The notes under the pieces: generated by a model | What the model saw: the letters and a program-made list of their open reading frames with translations, nothing else | What the model was told of the DNA's origin: nothing | The model's database searches: none | From: Alphaproteobacteria bacterium | GTDB lineage: Bacteria; Myxococcota_A; UBA796; GCA-2862545 | Assembly: GCA_020632925.1 (NCBI GenBank) | Contig: JACKER010000048.1 | Span: 1-39,589, forward strand | Length of the DNA stretch: 39,589 nucleotides | Direction of reading: 5' to 3' | Shown here: one piece after another, positions 16,799 through 24,274 of the stretch | Layout of the letters: every line of letters begins with the position of its first letter | Numbering within the stretch: the stretch's first letter is position 1 | Position numbers and translations under genes: made by a program

Positions 16799-18118
16799 AT
16801 GAGCCCACGGGTCGCGCGCGCCGCCTCGGATCGAGGACGGGTGCTCGTCGTGGACGACGACCCAACGCTTCGGGACACCCTGGCGCTGGTCCTCGCCGAC
16901 CGCGGGCTCGACGTGCGCACGGCCTGCGACGCGCACCAGGCGAGGGAGCGGTGCGACGGGTGCGACGTGGTCGTGACCGATGTCCGCATGCCGGGCGAAG
17001 ACGGGCTCCAGCTGGCCCGGACGCTCGTGACGCGCCCCGATCCGCCCGCCGTGATCGTGCTGACGGCGTTCGGCGGCTTCGACGACGCGGTCGCGGCGCT
17101 GCGGGCCGGCGTGACCGACTTCCTCTCCAAGCCGGTGCCGACGCCCGAGCTGATCGCCGCCGTGAACCGCGCGCTCCGACTGCACGGTGCCCGCCCGCCG
17201 GCGTCTCCGGAGGTTCCGACGCTGGACGGAGCGTCGCTCGCCATGGGCCGGCTGCGGGACCGGGTCGCGCGCATGGGTCCGCTGGAAGGGACCGTCGTGA
17301 TCCACGGCGAGACGGGGACGGGCAAGGAGCGGGTCGCGCGCGGCCTGCACGCCGCCTCCCGGCGCGCCGATGGGCCGTTCGTGGCCGTGAACTGCGCCAC
17401 GCTCCCGGAGGCGCTCGCGGAGAGCGAGCTCTTCGGGCACGTCCGCGGCGCGTTCACCGGCGCGGTGACCGACCAGCCCGGGCTCTTGCGCCAGGCGGAC
17501 GGTGGGACGCTCTTCCTCGACGAGATCGGCGACCTGCCGGCCGCGGTCCAGCCCAAGCTGCTGCGCGCGCTCGAGGAGCGGTCGGTCCGCCCGGTGGGGG
17601 GCGGACGCGAGGTGCCCGTGGACGTCCGCGTGATCGCCGCCAGCCATCGCGATCTGGCCGCCGACGTGGAGGCGGGTCGGTTCCGTGAGGACCTGTGGTT
17701 CCGACTCGCGGAGCTCGAGCTCGAGGTGCCGCCGCTGCGCGAGCGGACCGACGACGTGCCCGAGCTGGCGGAGGCGTTCCTGGAGCAGACCGTGGCGACC
17801 GAGGGACTGCGGGTGACGGCGTTCTCGGACGAGGCGATGGGCTGTCTCTGCGCGTGGTCCTGGCCCGGCAACGTCCGCGAGCTGAGGCACGTCGTCTACC
17901 AGGCGGCCGCGCTGGCCGACGGTCCGACGATCGGGCTCGACGACCTGCCTCCTCGGCTGCTGCGGCCCCACGCCGAGATCGCGGCCCCCACCCTCGATCA
18001 CGTGGAGCGCGCCCACATCGAGCGCGTGTTGGCCTCGGTCGGCGGCAACCGGACGGCGGCGGCGCGGATCCTCGGTGTGGACCGCAAGACCCTGTACCGG
18101 AAGCTCCTGCGCCCCTGA
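16799..18118 (+). CDS. NtrC-family sigma-54-dependent response regulator
   Basis: 439 residues in three domains. The receiver (about 13-128) has phosphoacceptor Asp61 in VTDVRMPG, the acidic pair DD in VVDDD, and Lys111. The AAA+ sigma-54 activation domain has Walker A GETGTGKE (170-177), the sigma-54-contacting loop GAFTGA (218-223), Walker B LFLDEIGD and WPGNVRELRH. The Fis-type helix-turn-helix ends the protein (NRTAAARILGVDRKTLYRKL). All key residues are intact. ATG 16799 has GAGGT 5 bases upstream; an in-frame GTG at 16769 is less likely. It faces the histidine kinase gene, and the two stop codons abut at TGATCA. It probably controls the operon on the other strand (see 19943). Confidence 0.92.
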   Translation: MSPRVARAASDRGRVLVVDDDPTLRDTLALVLADRGLDVRTACDAHQARERCDGCDVVVTDVRMPGEDGLQLARTLVTRPDPPAVIVLTAFGGFDDAVAALRAGVTDFLSKPVPTPELIAAVNRALRLHGARPPASPEVPTLDGASLAMGRLRDRVARMGPLEGTVVIHGETGTGKERVARGLHAASRRADGPFVAVNCATLPEALAESELFGHVRGAFTGAVTDQPGLLRQADGGTLFLDEIGDLPAAVQPKLLRALEERSVRPVGGGREVPVDVRVIAASHRDLAADVEAGRFREDLWFRLAELELEVPPLRERTDDVPELAEAFLEQTVATEGLRVTAFSDEAMGCLCAWSWPGNVRELRHVVYQAAALADGPTIGLDDLPPRLLRPHAEIAAPTLDHVERAHIERVLASVGGNRTAAARILGVDRKTLYRKLLRP

Positions 18119-19492
18119 TCAGGTGGGGCTCGTCGGCAGCACGATGCGGAAGGTGCTCCCGTGGCCCGGATCGGTGTCGACCTCGATGCGTCCGCCGTGC
18201 TCCCGGACGATCCCGTAGCTCACCGACAGACCGAGCCCCGTGCCCCGGCCCACCTCCTTGGTGGTGAAGAAGGGCTCGAACAGGTGGGCGACGTGCTCCG
18301 CGGCGATCCCCGAGCCCGTGTCGGCGACCTCGATGGAGGCTCCGTCGGGGTCCTCGGCCACCGCCACCCGCACCTCGCCGCCCGCGGGCGTCGCGTCGAT
18401 GGCGTTCGAGACCAGGTTGAGGACGGCCTGTTCGATCTGCCGTGCATCCACACAGGCCGCGCCGGCCCCGTGGACCTCCAGCGCAACGCCGGCGTGGCGG
18501 GCCTTGGTGGAGAGCAGGGACGCCGCCTGACCGGTCAGGTCGACCAGGTCGGTGCGGGCGCGCACCAGCTGCCCCGGTCGGGCGAAGTCCAGCAGCTGAC
18601 GAACGATGCCCGCCATCCGCGCCGCCTGCTGTGCGACCGTCCGCCCCGACGAGCGCGCTTCGGCCTCACCCGCGACCTCCCACCGCTCCAGGCGGTGCCC
18701 GTGGGCCATCACGACGTTCAGCGGCGTACCGAGCTCGTGGGCGATGCCGGCCGCGAGGCGACCGATGGAGGCGAGGCGCTCGGCGTGGCGGAGCTGGTCG
18801 GTCACCCGGTGACGCAGGGCGGCCTCCTCCGTGAGCCGGTTCGCGGTCCCCTGGAGCGCTTCGGCCATGCGGTCCAGCTCGGCCCCGAGGTCGCCGATCT
18901 CGTCGACCGCCGTGAGGCCCGCGCGGGAGGTCAGGTTCCCGGCGGCCACCCGTCGCGCGTGCGCCACCATCCGACGGATCGGACGGAACACGGTGCGGTC
19001 CAGCACCCAGGCGTCGAGCGCGGCCGTCGCGGCCAGGAGCGTGAGCAGCAGCACGCCCATGCGGAGCCGGGTCGCGGCGAGGTAGGCCATCGCGGGCGCC
19101 ACGGACTCACGCAGCTCGATCGCGGCGCCCGGCGCCTCGTCTCCCAGCGGGACCCAGGTGTAGCGCCATCCGTCGGCGACGCGGTCGCCGCCGACCACGG
19201 GCTCGACCGCGGGGGCGGGGAGGTTCGACGCCCCCGCCGACACCAACCGCACGCGCACCCCGAGGTGTTCGGCGTCCAGACGTCCGGCCAGGGCCTGGGC
19301 CGCCTCCGGTCCGCCGCGGGTCCAGGCATCGTCGAGAGCGCCCGCCAGCGCGGCACCGAGGACGGCGTGGTCCTGGCGCATCTCGTGGTCGAACAGGCCC
19401 TCCTCGCGGGACACCCCGGTGAACGTGAGCAGCAGCAGGGCCGCGCACATCAGGAGCGTCGAGGGGAGGTTGACCTTCCAGGCGAGTCGCAC
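18119..19492 (-). CDS. Membrane sensor histidine kinase
   Basis: 457 residues. TM1 is about 9-25, followed by a periplasmic sensor segment of about 115 residues, TM2 at about 145-163, HAMP at about 164-216, HisKA with His252 in LAAGIAHELGTPLN, and HATPase. The HATPase has N box LVSNAIDATPAGG, DTGSGI, FEPFFTTKE and GTGLGLSVSYGI. It would autophosphorylate at His252 and pass phosphate to Asp of the neighbouring receivers. GTG 19492 lies 2 bases after the receiver gene stop, with GGAG 8 bases upstream, so the two are one operon. The stop directly abuts that of the NtrC-like gene. NtrB/HydH/ZraS-like membrane kinases pair with NtrC-type regulators, which fits the neighbourhood. Confidence 0.92.
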   Translation of the reverse strand: MRLAWKVNLPSTLLMCAALLLLTFTGVSREEGLFDHEMRQDHAVLGAALAGALDDAWTRGGPEAAQALAGRLDAEHLGVRVRLVSAGASNLPAPAVEPVVGGDRVADGWRYTWVPLGDEAPGAAIELRESVAPAMAYLAATRLRMGVLLLTLLAATAALDAWVLDRTVFRPIRRMVAHARRVAAGNLTSRAGLTAVDEIGDLGAELDRMAEALQGTANRLTEEAALRHRVTDQLRHAERLASIGRLAAGIAHELGTPLNVVMAHGHRLERWEVAGEAEARSSGRTVAQQAARMAGIVRQLLDFARPGQLVRARTDLVDLTGQAASLLSTKARHAGVALEVHGAGAACVDARQIEQAVLNLVSNAIDATPAGGEVRVAVAEDPDGASIEVADTGSGIAAEHVAHLFEPFFTTKEVGRGTGLGLSVSYGIVREHGGRIEVDTDPGHGSTFRIVLPTSPT

Positions 19493-19494
19493 GG

Positions 19495-19923
19495 TCAGGT
19501 CTCCAGGGACTCGCGGACGGCGAGGCGCACCAGATCGAGGTCGACGGGCTTGGCCAGGACGTGGCAGCGTCCCAGGGCGCGCGCACGACGGCGGCTCTCG
19601 TTGTCCGCGAACGCCGTCACCACCACGGCCGGCAGCCACCACCAGTGCCGGCGCAGCTCGGCGAGCAGGTCCATGCCGTCTCCGTCGGGCATCCGTCGAT
19701 CGGTGACCACGACCGAGGGCATCCGATCGAGCCCGACGTGCGACGCGATCAACAGCTCCAGTCGCGCGCCGGCCACGTTGGGCACCGACATCACCTCGTA
19801 CCCGTCGCGCTCCAGCTCCTCGGTGAGCAGCTCGCGCATCGCCGCGTCGTCCTCGATCACCAGCACCCGGGTCGCCCGCTGCGTGGCCGGCGAGCCCACC
19901 ATCGGCTCCAAGATCGTGTCCAT
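19495..19923 (-). CDS. Single-domain response regulator (receiver only)
   Basis: 142 residues, essentially one receiver domain. It has VIEDDAAM with the acidic pair Asp25/Asp26, phosphoacceptor Asp75 in VVVTDRRMPDGDG, Thr in VVVTAF and Lys in LAKPVD. There is no output domain. It is the first gene of the operon with the histidine kinase and may be a phosphate sink, relay intermediate or modulator of the kinase. ATG 19923 has GGAGGT 5 bases upstream. If the sigma-54 promoter at 19943-19959 is used, the leader would be only about 10 bases, and Met8 (19902, with GGAG before it) becomes a possible start. Confidence 0.88.
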   Translation of the reverse strand: MDTILEPMVGSPATQRATRVLVIEDDAAMRELLTEELERDGYEVMSVPNVAGARLELLIASHVGLDRMPSVVVTDRRMPDGDGMDLLAELRRHWWWLPAVVVTAFADNESRRRARALGRCHVLAKPVDLDLVRLAVRESLET

Positions 19924-19942
19924 CCGACACCTCCGCCGACCA

Positions 19943-19959
19943 ATGCACGCGCCGTGCCG
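19943..19959 (-). promoter_or_regulatory. Candidate sigma-54 (-24/-12) promoter of the receiver-kinase operon
   Basis: Read leftward the site is CGGCACGGCGCGTGCAT, against the consensus TGGCACGNNNNTTGCW. The invariant GG and GC are 10 bases apart, all of GGCACG and TGCA match, and only the first T and the first T of TTGC differ. It is correctly oriented just upstream of the operon that lies beside an NtrC-type activator. The predicted start (about 19933) falls inside the Shine-Dalgarno, which is an unresolved conflict. Confidence 0.5.
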
Positions 19960-19987
19960 GCCCCACGGGCCGTTCCGCGGAAGAGGA

Positions 19988-20039
19988 CCGGGGCACGACG
20001 CCCCGGCTCGCGGGTGTGGGGCGGGGCAGGTTGCCCCAC
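19988..20039. promoter_or_regulatory. Two inverted repeats, possible NtrC-type enhancer sites
   Basis: CCGGGGC (19988-19994) and GCCCCGG (20000-20006) are perfect inverted repeats around ACGAC. GTGGGGC (20016-20022) and GCCCCAC (20033-20039) are another pair around 10 bases. Relative to the predicted sigma-54 start they lie at about -55 to -73 and -83 to -106, the range expected for activator binding. They could equally act on the lipoprotein gene that starts at 20070 in the other direction. Confidence 0.4.
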
Positions 20040-20069
20040 GACCCGCGCCTCGGGCAGGCATGATGGGCC

Positions 20070-20945
20070 ATGCTGCTCCTGCTCGCCGCCTGCCGCACGG
20101 AGACCACGGACGGCGAGCCGACCGCGACCGCCGAGACCGGCACGCCCTCCGCCGCGCACAGCGCTACCACCCCGATCGGGCCGGTGGACGCGGTGCTCGA
20201 CGAGCTCTGCGCACCCCGCGAGAGCCTGGGGACGGTGCGGCTCACGGTGAACGACGGGTACCCGAGCACGGTCGAGGCCCAGCTCTGGGACCGCCCCGAT
20301 CCGTGGCTCGGACCGCCGGTCGCGACGACGGCCACCTGCGCGTACCACCGCTTCTCGCCCGACGCGTGCGGCACCTGCCCGCACGGCCAGACCTGCGGCT
20401 ACGACGGCGGATGCGTCCCCGAGCGACGGGCGCGAACGGGTGCCCGCCTGGTCGTGGGCGACGGGACCTCGGAGCGGACCTTCGACGCCGACGCCGTCAC
20501 CGGGCAGCTGTGGGGCCAGCTCGACCTCGGAGGGCCGGACGCCGACTGGGAGCTGACGCTCACCCTGGGTGGTGCGGAGCTCCGCGTACCGCCGACGCGC
20601 GCCACCCTCGACCCGCTGGCGGGCGCGGTGGTGACCATCGAGGGGGACTACATGGTGCCGGGCGCGCTCGACGCCACCTGGCCCGCGCCCGCGGACGGCG
20701 GGCACGTCACGAGCCGCATCCCGATCAACCACCACGCCGCCGGGCCGACGTTCACCGACTGCGTGGCTCCCGCGGCGGACGGCGGCTTCCACGCCGACGC
20801 GGAGATGGTCGACCCGCTCGCGGTGAGCACCGGCCTCGAGTTCCAGGGGCTCGAGCACGTCCGGGTCGCGTCCGCCCGCCTGCCGGAGGGGTGCGTGGAG
20901 TTTCGGCTCGGGCGGCGGATCTGGGTGGGGGTGACGCCACCCTGA
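20070..20945 (+). CDS. Predicted lipoprotein of unknown function
   Basis: 291 residues. MLLLLAAC is an unusually short lipoprotein signal with Cys8 as the lipidated residue. The frame is closed by TGA three codons upstream, so no longer start exists. A Thr/Ala/Glu-rich linker (about 9-35) leads to a globular part with a Cys-rich patch, CGTCPHGQTCGYDGGC, that may be disulfide-bonded or bind metal. Such linker-plus-domain lipoproteins are common in myxobacteria. It is divergent from the receiver-kinase operon and could be co-regulated or be a signal partner of the kinase. No family recognised. Confidence 0.75.
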   Translation: MLLLLAACRTETTDGEPTATAETGTPSAAHSATTPIGPVDAVLDELCAPRESLGTVRLTVNDGYPSTVEAQLWDRPDPWLGPPVATTATCAYHRFSPDACGTCPHGQTCGYDGGCVPERRARTGARLVVGDGTSERTFDADAVTGQLWGQLDLGGPDADWELTLTLGGAELRVPPTRATLDPLAGAVVTIEGDYMVPGALDATWPAPADGGHVTSRIPINHHAAGPTFTDCVAPAADGGFHADAEMVDPLAVSTGLEFQGLEHVRVASARLPEGCVEFRLGRRIWVGVTPP

Positions 20946-20968
20946 GCGCCGTCGTGGTAACGGGGCGC

Positions 20969-22018
20969 ATGTCTTCGACCTTCGACGCGCGGACCGCCGC
21001 TCAGACCCTCGCCTTCGGACCCATGGCCTTCCAGGCCGCCCGCGTGCTGCGAGATGCCGGCGTGCTCGCCTTCGCCCGCGAGCGTGGCGACCGCGGGTTC
21101 GACCGCTCCGAGGCCGTGGAGGCGTCTGGCCTCTCGGACTACGCGCTGGCCGTGCTCCTCGACTCGGGCACCTCGATCGGGCTGCTGACGCTGAGGGACG
21201 ATGGACGGTACCGGCTGGCGCCGACCGGGCTGTTCGTGCTCAAGGACGAGATGACCCGGGTCAACATGGACTTCGTGCACGACGTGTGCTTCCTGGGCGC
21301 CCACGCGCTGGAGGCGTCGCTGCGGGAGGGCCGGCCGGCGGGACTCGAGGTGTTCGGTCAGTGGGGCACGGTGTACGAGGCGCTGGCCGAGCTCCCGCCG
21401 CACGTGCGCAAGAGCTGGTTCGGCTTCGACCACTACTACTCGGATGCCGCCTTCCCCGAGGTGCTGCCGCTGGTGCTCGAGCGCAGGCCCCGTCGCCTGC
21501 TGGACTGCGGTGGCAACACCGGGCGCTGGGCGCGGCGCGTGCTCCAGGCCGATCCGGACGTCCGCGTCACCCTCCTCGACCACCCGGGGCAGCTCGCGAA
21601 CGCGCGCGAGCAGCTCGGCGAGCTCGGCTTGCTCGACCGCCTCGACACCGTGCCCATCGATTTCCTCGACCCGTCGGCGGCGCTCCCGGGAGGGCACGAC
21701 GTGCTCTGGATGAGCCAGTTCCTCGACTGCTTCTCCGAGGACGAGATCGTGTCGATCCTGACGCGCGCATGCGAGGCGATGGACGAGGGCGCCCGGCTGT
21801 TCGTGCTCGAGACCTACTGGGACCGGCAGAAGCAGCCCACCGCGGCGTACGTGCTGGCGATGACCTCGATCTACTTCGCGACCATCGCCAACGGGAACAG
21901 CCGGATGTACCACGCCTCCGACCTGCGGCGATGCGCCGGGCGGGCGGGTCTGCGCGTGGAGAGCGAGGTCGACGGGCTCGGCGTCGGCCACACGCTGATG
22001 ACGCTCGTCCGCGCCTGA
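20969..22018 (+). CDS. SAM-dependent methyltransferase (O-methyltransferase-2-like)
   Basis: 349 residues. An N-terminal helical, winged-helix-like dimerisation region (about 1-100, with SEAVEASGLSDYALAVLLDSG) precedes the Rossmann SAM-binding domain. Its motif I is LLDCGGNTGRW (177-187), followed by the acidic residue of VTLLDHP and the later segments GGHDVLWMSQFLDCFSEDE and ARLFVLETYWD. Small-molecule O-methyltransferases of natural-product pathways have this layout. It is the first of five rightward genes leading to the PfaC-like synthase, and lipid or polyketide tailoring is a reasonable guess. The substrate is unknown. Confidence 0.8.
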   Translation: MSSTFDARTAAQTLAFGPMAFQAARVLRDAGVLAFARERGDRGFDRSEAVEASGLSDYALAVLLDSGTSIGLLTLRDDGRYRLAPTGLFVLKDEMTRVNMDFVHDVCFLGAHALEASLREGRPAGLEVFGQWGTVYEALAELPPHVRKSWFGFDHYYSDAAFPEVLPLVLERRPRRLLDCGGNTGRWARRVLQADPDVRVTLLDHPGQLANAREQLGELGLLDRLDTVPIDFLDPSAALPGGHDVLWMSQFLDCFSEDEIVSILTRACEAMDEGARLFVLETYWDRQKQPTAAYVLAMTSIYFATIANGNSRMYHASDLRRCAGRAGLRVESEVDGLGVGHTLMTLVRA

Positions 22019-22085
22019 GGCGTTCGGCCGTGACGTTCCGTGAATGTTCGCGACACGCCGTCGTCGATGGCGCATCGGGGGCAGG

Positions 22086-23345
22086 ATGCGACGGACATGG
22101 TGGGGCGGGCTCGCCCTGGTGGGGGCGGTGTTCCTGGGGCAGACCGACGCGCGGGCGAGCTGCTACGCGTTCGTGGCACCCGAGGGAGAGGCGGTCACGA
22201 ACGCCGACAGCTCGGTGATCGTGGCCTTCGACGGCACCTCGACCTGGGTGACGATGGCGAGCGACGCCCGCGGCGACAGCCCCTCCTTCGGCTACCTGCT
22301 GCCCGTACCCCAGGGGTTCTCGGTGAGCGACGCGGAGGTGGTGCCCACCGAGGTGTTCGACGGGCTCCAGGCCTGGGTCGCACCCCGCCAGGTCGAGACG
22401 TCCTGCGCGTCGGTGGCGTCCACGAGCGGCATCGTGTCCTCCGGATGCGTCGGCGTGTCCGGGCTCGCGGCCGGTGATCTGCCGGCGCTGGGCGAGCTCG
22501 AGACTCGGACGCTGGGTGCGTACGAGCTGTCCGTCCTCGACACCGACCGTCCCCACCGCCTGAACCGCTGGCTGGACGACCACGGCTTCCAGCTCGGCGA
22601 CGCGGCGGGTCCGATGGTCGCGGATCTGGTGGACCAGGGGGTGTGGTTCCTCGCGGTCGAGGTGGACGCCTCGGGTCGTGACGGCGACCCGGCGGCCTGG
22701 GTCGAGCCCCTCAAGCTCCGCTACGACGGGCGGATGGACGCGCTGCCGTTGGCCCTCGGGGCCACCTCGTCGGCCGGGGTGCAGGACCTGGTGGTGTTGG
22801 TCGTCGACGACGGTCCCGTCGGCATCTCCAACTACCGCGAGGTCGAGATCGAGCGGGAGTGCATGGTTCGCGGCGAGCTGAACGAGACCTACGACGCCGT
22901 GGTGGACGACGCGCTGCTCGCAGGTGTCGACGGTCGCGCCGGCTGGGCCACGGAGGCCGTGGTGAGCTCGGTCCACACGTGGGCGACCGAGGACGACCTC
23001 GATCCGGACTGGCTCGCGGCGGTCGGCCGCCCGGACGCCTGGGGCACGACGCTCACCCGGCTGCACCTGCGCTACACACCCGACCAGATCGACGAGGACC
23101 TGCTGCTGCAGCCCACGTCCCACGACGAGCAGACGGCGACCTACCTCGTGTGGGACGAACAGCTCGAGTCCACCTGGCCGATCTGCCGCGAGGGATGGGC
23201 CGAAGACCCCGGGTCGTGTCCGCTGCCCTCGTCCGGTCCCGCTCAGGCACCCGTCACCGGCTCGTGCGAGTCGATCCCGGTGGGTGCGCGCTGGGCTCCC
23301 GTGTTGTTGCTCGTCGGCCTCGCCCGGCGACGCGGCTCGGTCTGA
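22086..23345 (+). CDS. DUF2330 secreted protein with MYXO-CTERM-like tail
   Basis: 419 residues. The signal peptide MRRTWWGGLALVGAVFLGQ...ARA is followed directly by CYAFVAPEG, the typical mature start of DUF2330 proteins, with the conserved PSFGYLLPVPQG nearby. The C-terminus, CESIPVG followed by the hydrophobic APVLLLVGLA and RRR, resembles MYXO-CTERM sorting tails (Cys, membrane helix, basic cluster), though the helix is short. The function of DUF2330 is not known. ATG 22086 is chosen over an earlier ATG (22044) because it gives a clean signal peptide. The protein probably sits at the cell envelope. It lies 67 bases after the methyltransferase gene. Confidence 0.8.
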   Translation: MRRTWWGGLALVGAVFLGQTDARASCYAFVAPEGEAVTNADSSVIVAFDGTSTWVTMASDARGDSPSFGYLLPVPQGFSVSDAEVVPTEVFDGLQAWVAPRQVETSCASVASTSGIVSSGCVGVSGLAAGDLPALGELETRTLGAYELSVLDTDRPHRLNRWLDDHGFQLGDAAGPMVADLVDQGVWFLAVEVDASGRDGDPAAWVEPLKLRYDGRMDALPLALGATSSAGVQDLVVLVVDDGPVGISNYREVEIERECMVRGELNETYDAVVDDALLAGVDGRAGWATEAVVSSVHTWATEDDLDPDWLAAVGRPDAWGTTLTRLHLRYTPDQIDEDLLLQPTSHDEQTATYLVWDEQLESTWPICREGWAEDPGSCPLPSSGPAQAPVTGSCESIPVGARWAPVLLLVGLARRRGSV

Positions 23346-23389
23346 CGGGGGATGGTACGATCCGCCTCGCACGGGGGACGCGAGGTCGG

Positions 23390-24121
23390 ATGGATGGAGG
23401 CGCGGCGGTCGACCTCGCGGCCTGGGAACGGGAAGGATGGTTCGTGGTCCGAGCGCTGCTGGATCCGCGGACCGTTGCGGCCCTGCACGAGGCCACCGAC
23501 GCGCTCGAGGCGATGGCGGCGAGCTTCGAGCAGGACACGTCGGTGCGTGGGACCTTCTTCGAGCTCCAGTCGGCCTCCGGACGCAAGCGAGAGCCCGCTC
23601 TCGCGCCGGGCCTGTTGCGCAAGATCACGGGTCCCTCCAAGGCGCAGCCGCCGTTCGCTCGCCTGCACACGGATCCCCGCGTGCGGGGGCTGGTCGTTGG
23701 GCTCGGCCTGTCCGACCCGCGCTGTGTGATCGACCAGGTCAACCTCAAGGCGCCTCGGGTGGGTACGGGCTTCCCCTACCACCAGGACGCCGGGTTCCTC
23801 TTCGGTGACGCACGGGAGCGCCTCGAGCGTTCCGGCGGCGCCCACCTGGTGATCGCACTCGACCCCGCAGACGCCGGAAACGGTGGGTTCGAGGTGCTGG
23901 GGCGCACGCACCGGGTCCCGCGCGAGGACCTCTCCGACGGACACCACTACGACACCTCCACGCGCAACGAGGGCGTGTTCGACGAACGGTTTCGCGAGGT
24001 CCCGTCGCTGGCGCCCGGGGATGCGGTGGTCTTCCATCCCTGGCTCGCGCACGGCAGCGGCCCGAACCTCTCGGACCGCCGGCGGCGACTGGTCACGATG
24101 TGGTGGGTGGGCCGACCATGA
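23390..24121 (+). CDS. Phytanoyl-CoA dioxygenase-like Fe(II)/2-oxoglutarate oxygenase
   Basis: 243-residue PhyH-type protein. The Fe ligands are His131 and Asp133 in YHQD and His221 in WLAHGS. An Arg-rich strand (about 229-234) follows where the 2-oxoglutarate-binding Arg lies. The N-terminal part (LDPRTVAALHEATDALEAM) is typical of the family, which hydroxylates acyl-CoAs and many natural-product substrates. All catalytic positions are present. ATG 23390 has GAGGT just upstream. It lies 44 bases after the DUF2330 gene and 153 before the FAD oxidase. Placement suggests hydroxylation of a lipid or polyketide made by the synthase; the substrate is not predictable. Confidence 0.82.
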   Translation: MDGGAAVDLAAWEREGWFVVRALLDPRTVAALHEATDALEAMAASFEQDTSVRGTFFELQSASGRKREPALAPGLLRKITGPSKAQPPFARLHTDPRVRGLVVGLGLSDPRCVIDQVNLKAPRVGTGFPYHQDAGFLFGDARERLERSGGAHLVIALDPADAGNGGFEVLGRTHRVPREDLSDGHHYDTSTRNEGVFDERFREVPSLAPGDAVVFHPWLAHGSGPNLSDRRRRLVTMWWVGRP

Positions 24122-24274
24122 GCCGGCGGATGGAGGGCGGACACCAGGCGTCCGACCGCCCATCTGCAGAAATCGTCGAGCGTCGTGGCGGGTCGTGCGC
24201 GTGCCCTCCGTAGGTACGGGGTGAGCACGCACGCCGCGACAGGGCCGTCCCGTCCTGCGCATCCAGGAGACCCC

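Noticed and set aside
22044..22085. Earlier start of the DUF2330 protein
   Set aside because: The extra 14 residues (MFATRRRRWRIGGR) have no ribosome site and would bury a clean signal peptide that begins at 22086.
24122..24274. Terminator or RNA gene in the gap before the FAD oxidase
   Set aside because: There are imperfect GC stems around 24135-24165 and a CCGTA-GG-TACGG repeat at 24208-24219. There is no T tract and no recognisable RNA fold, so nothing can be called with confidence.
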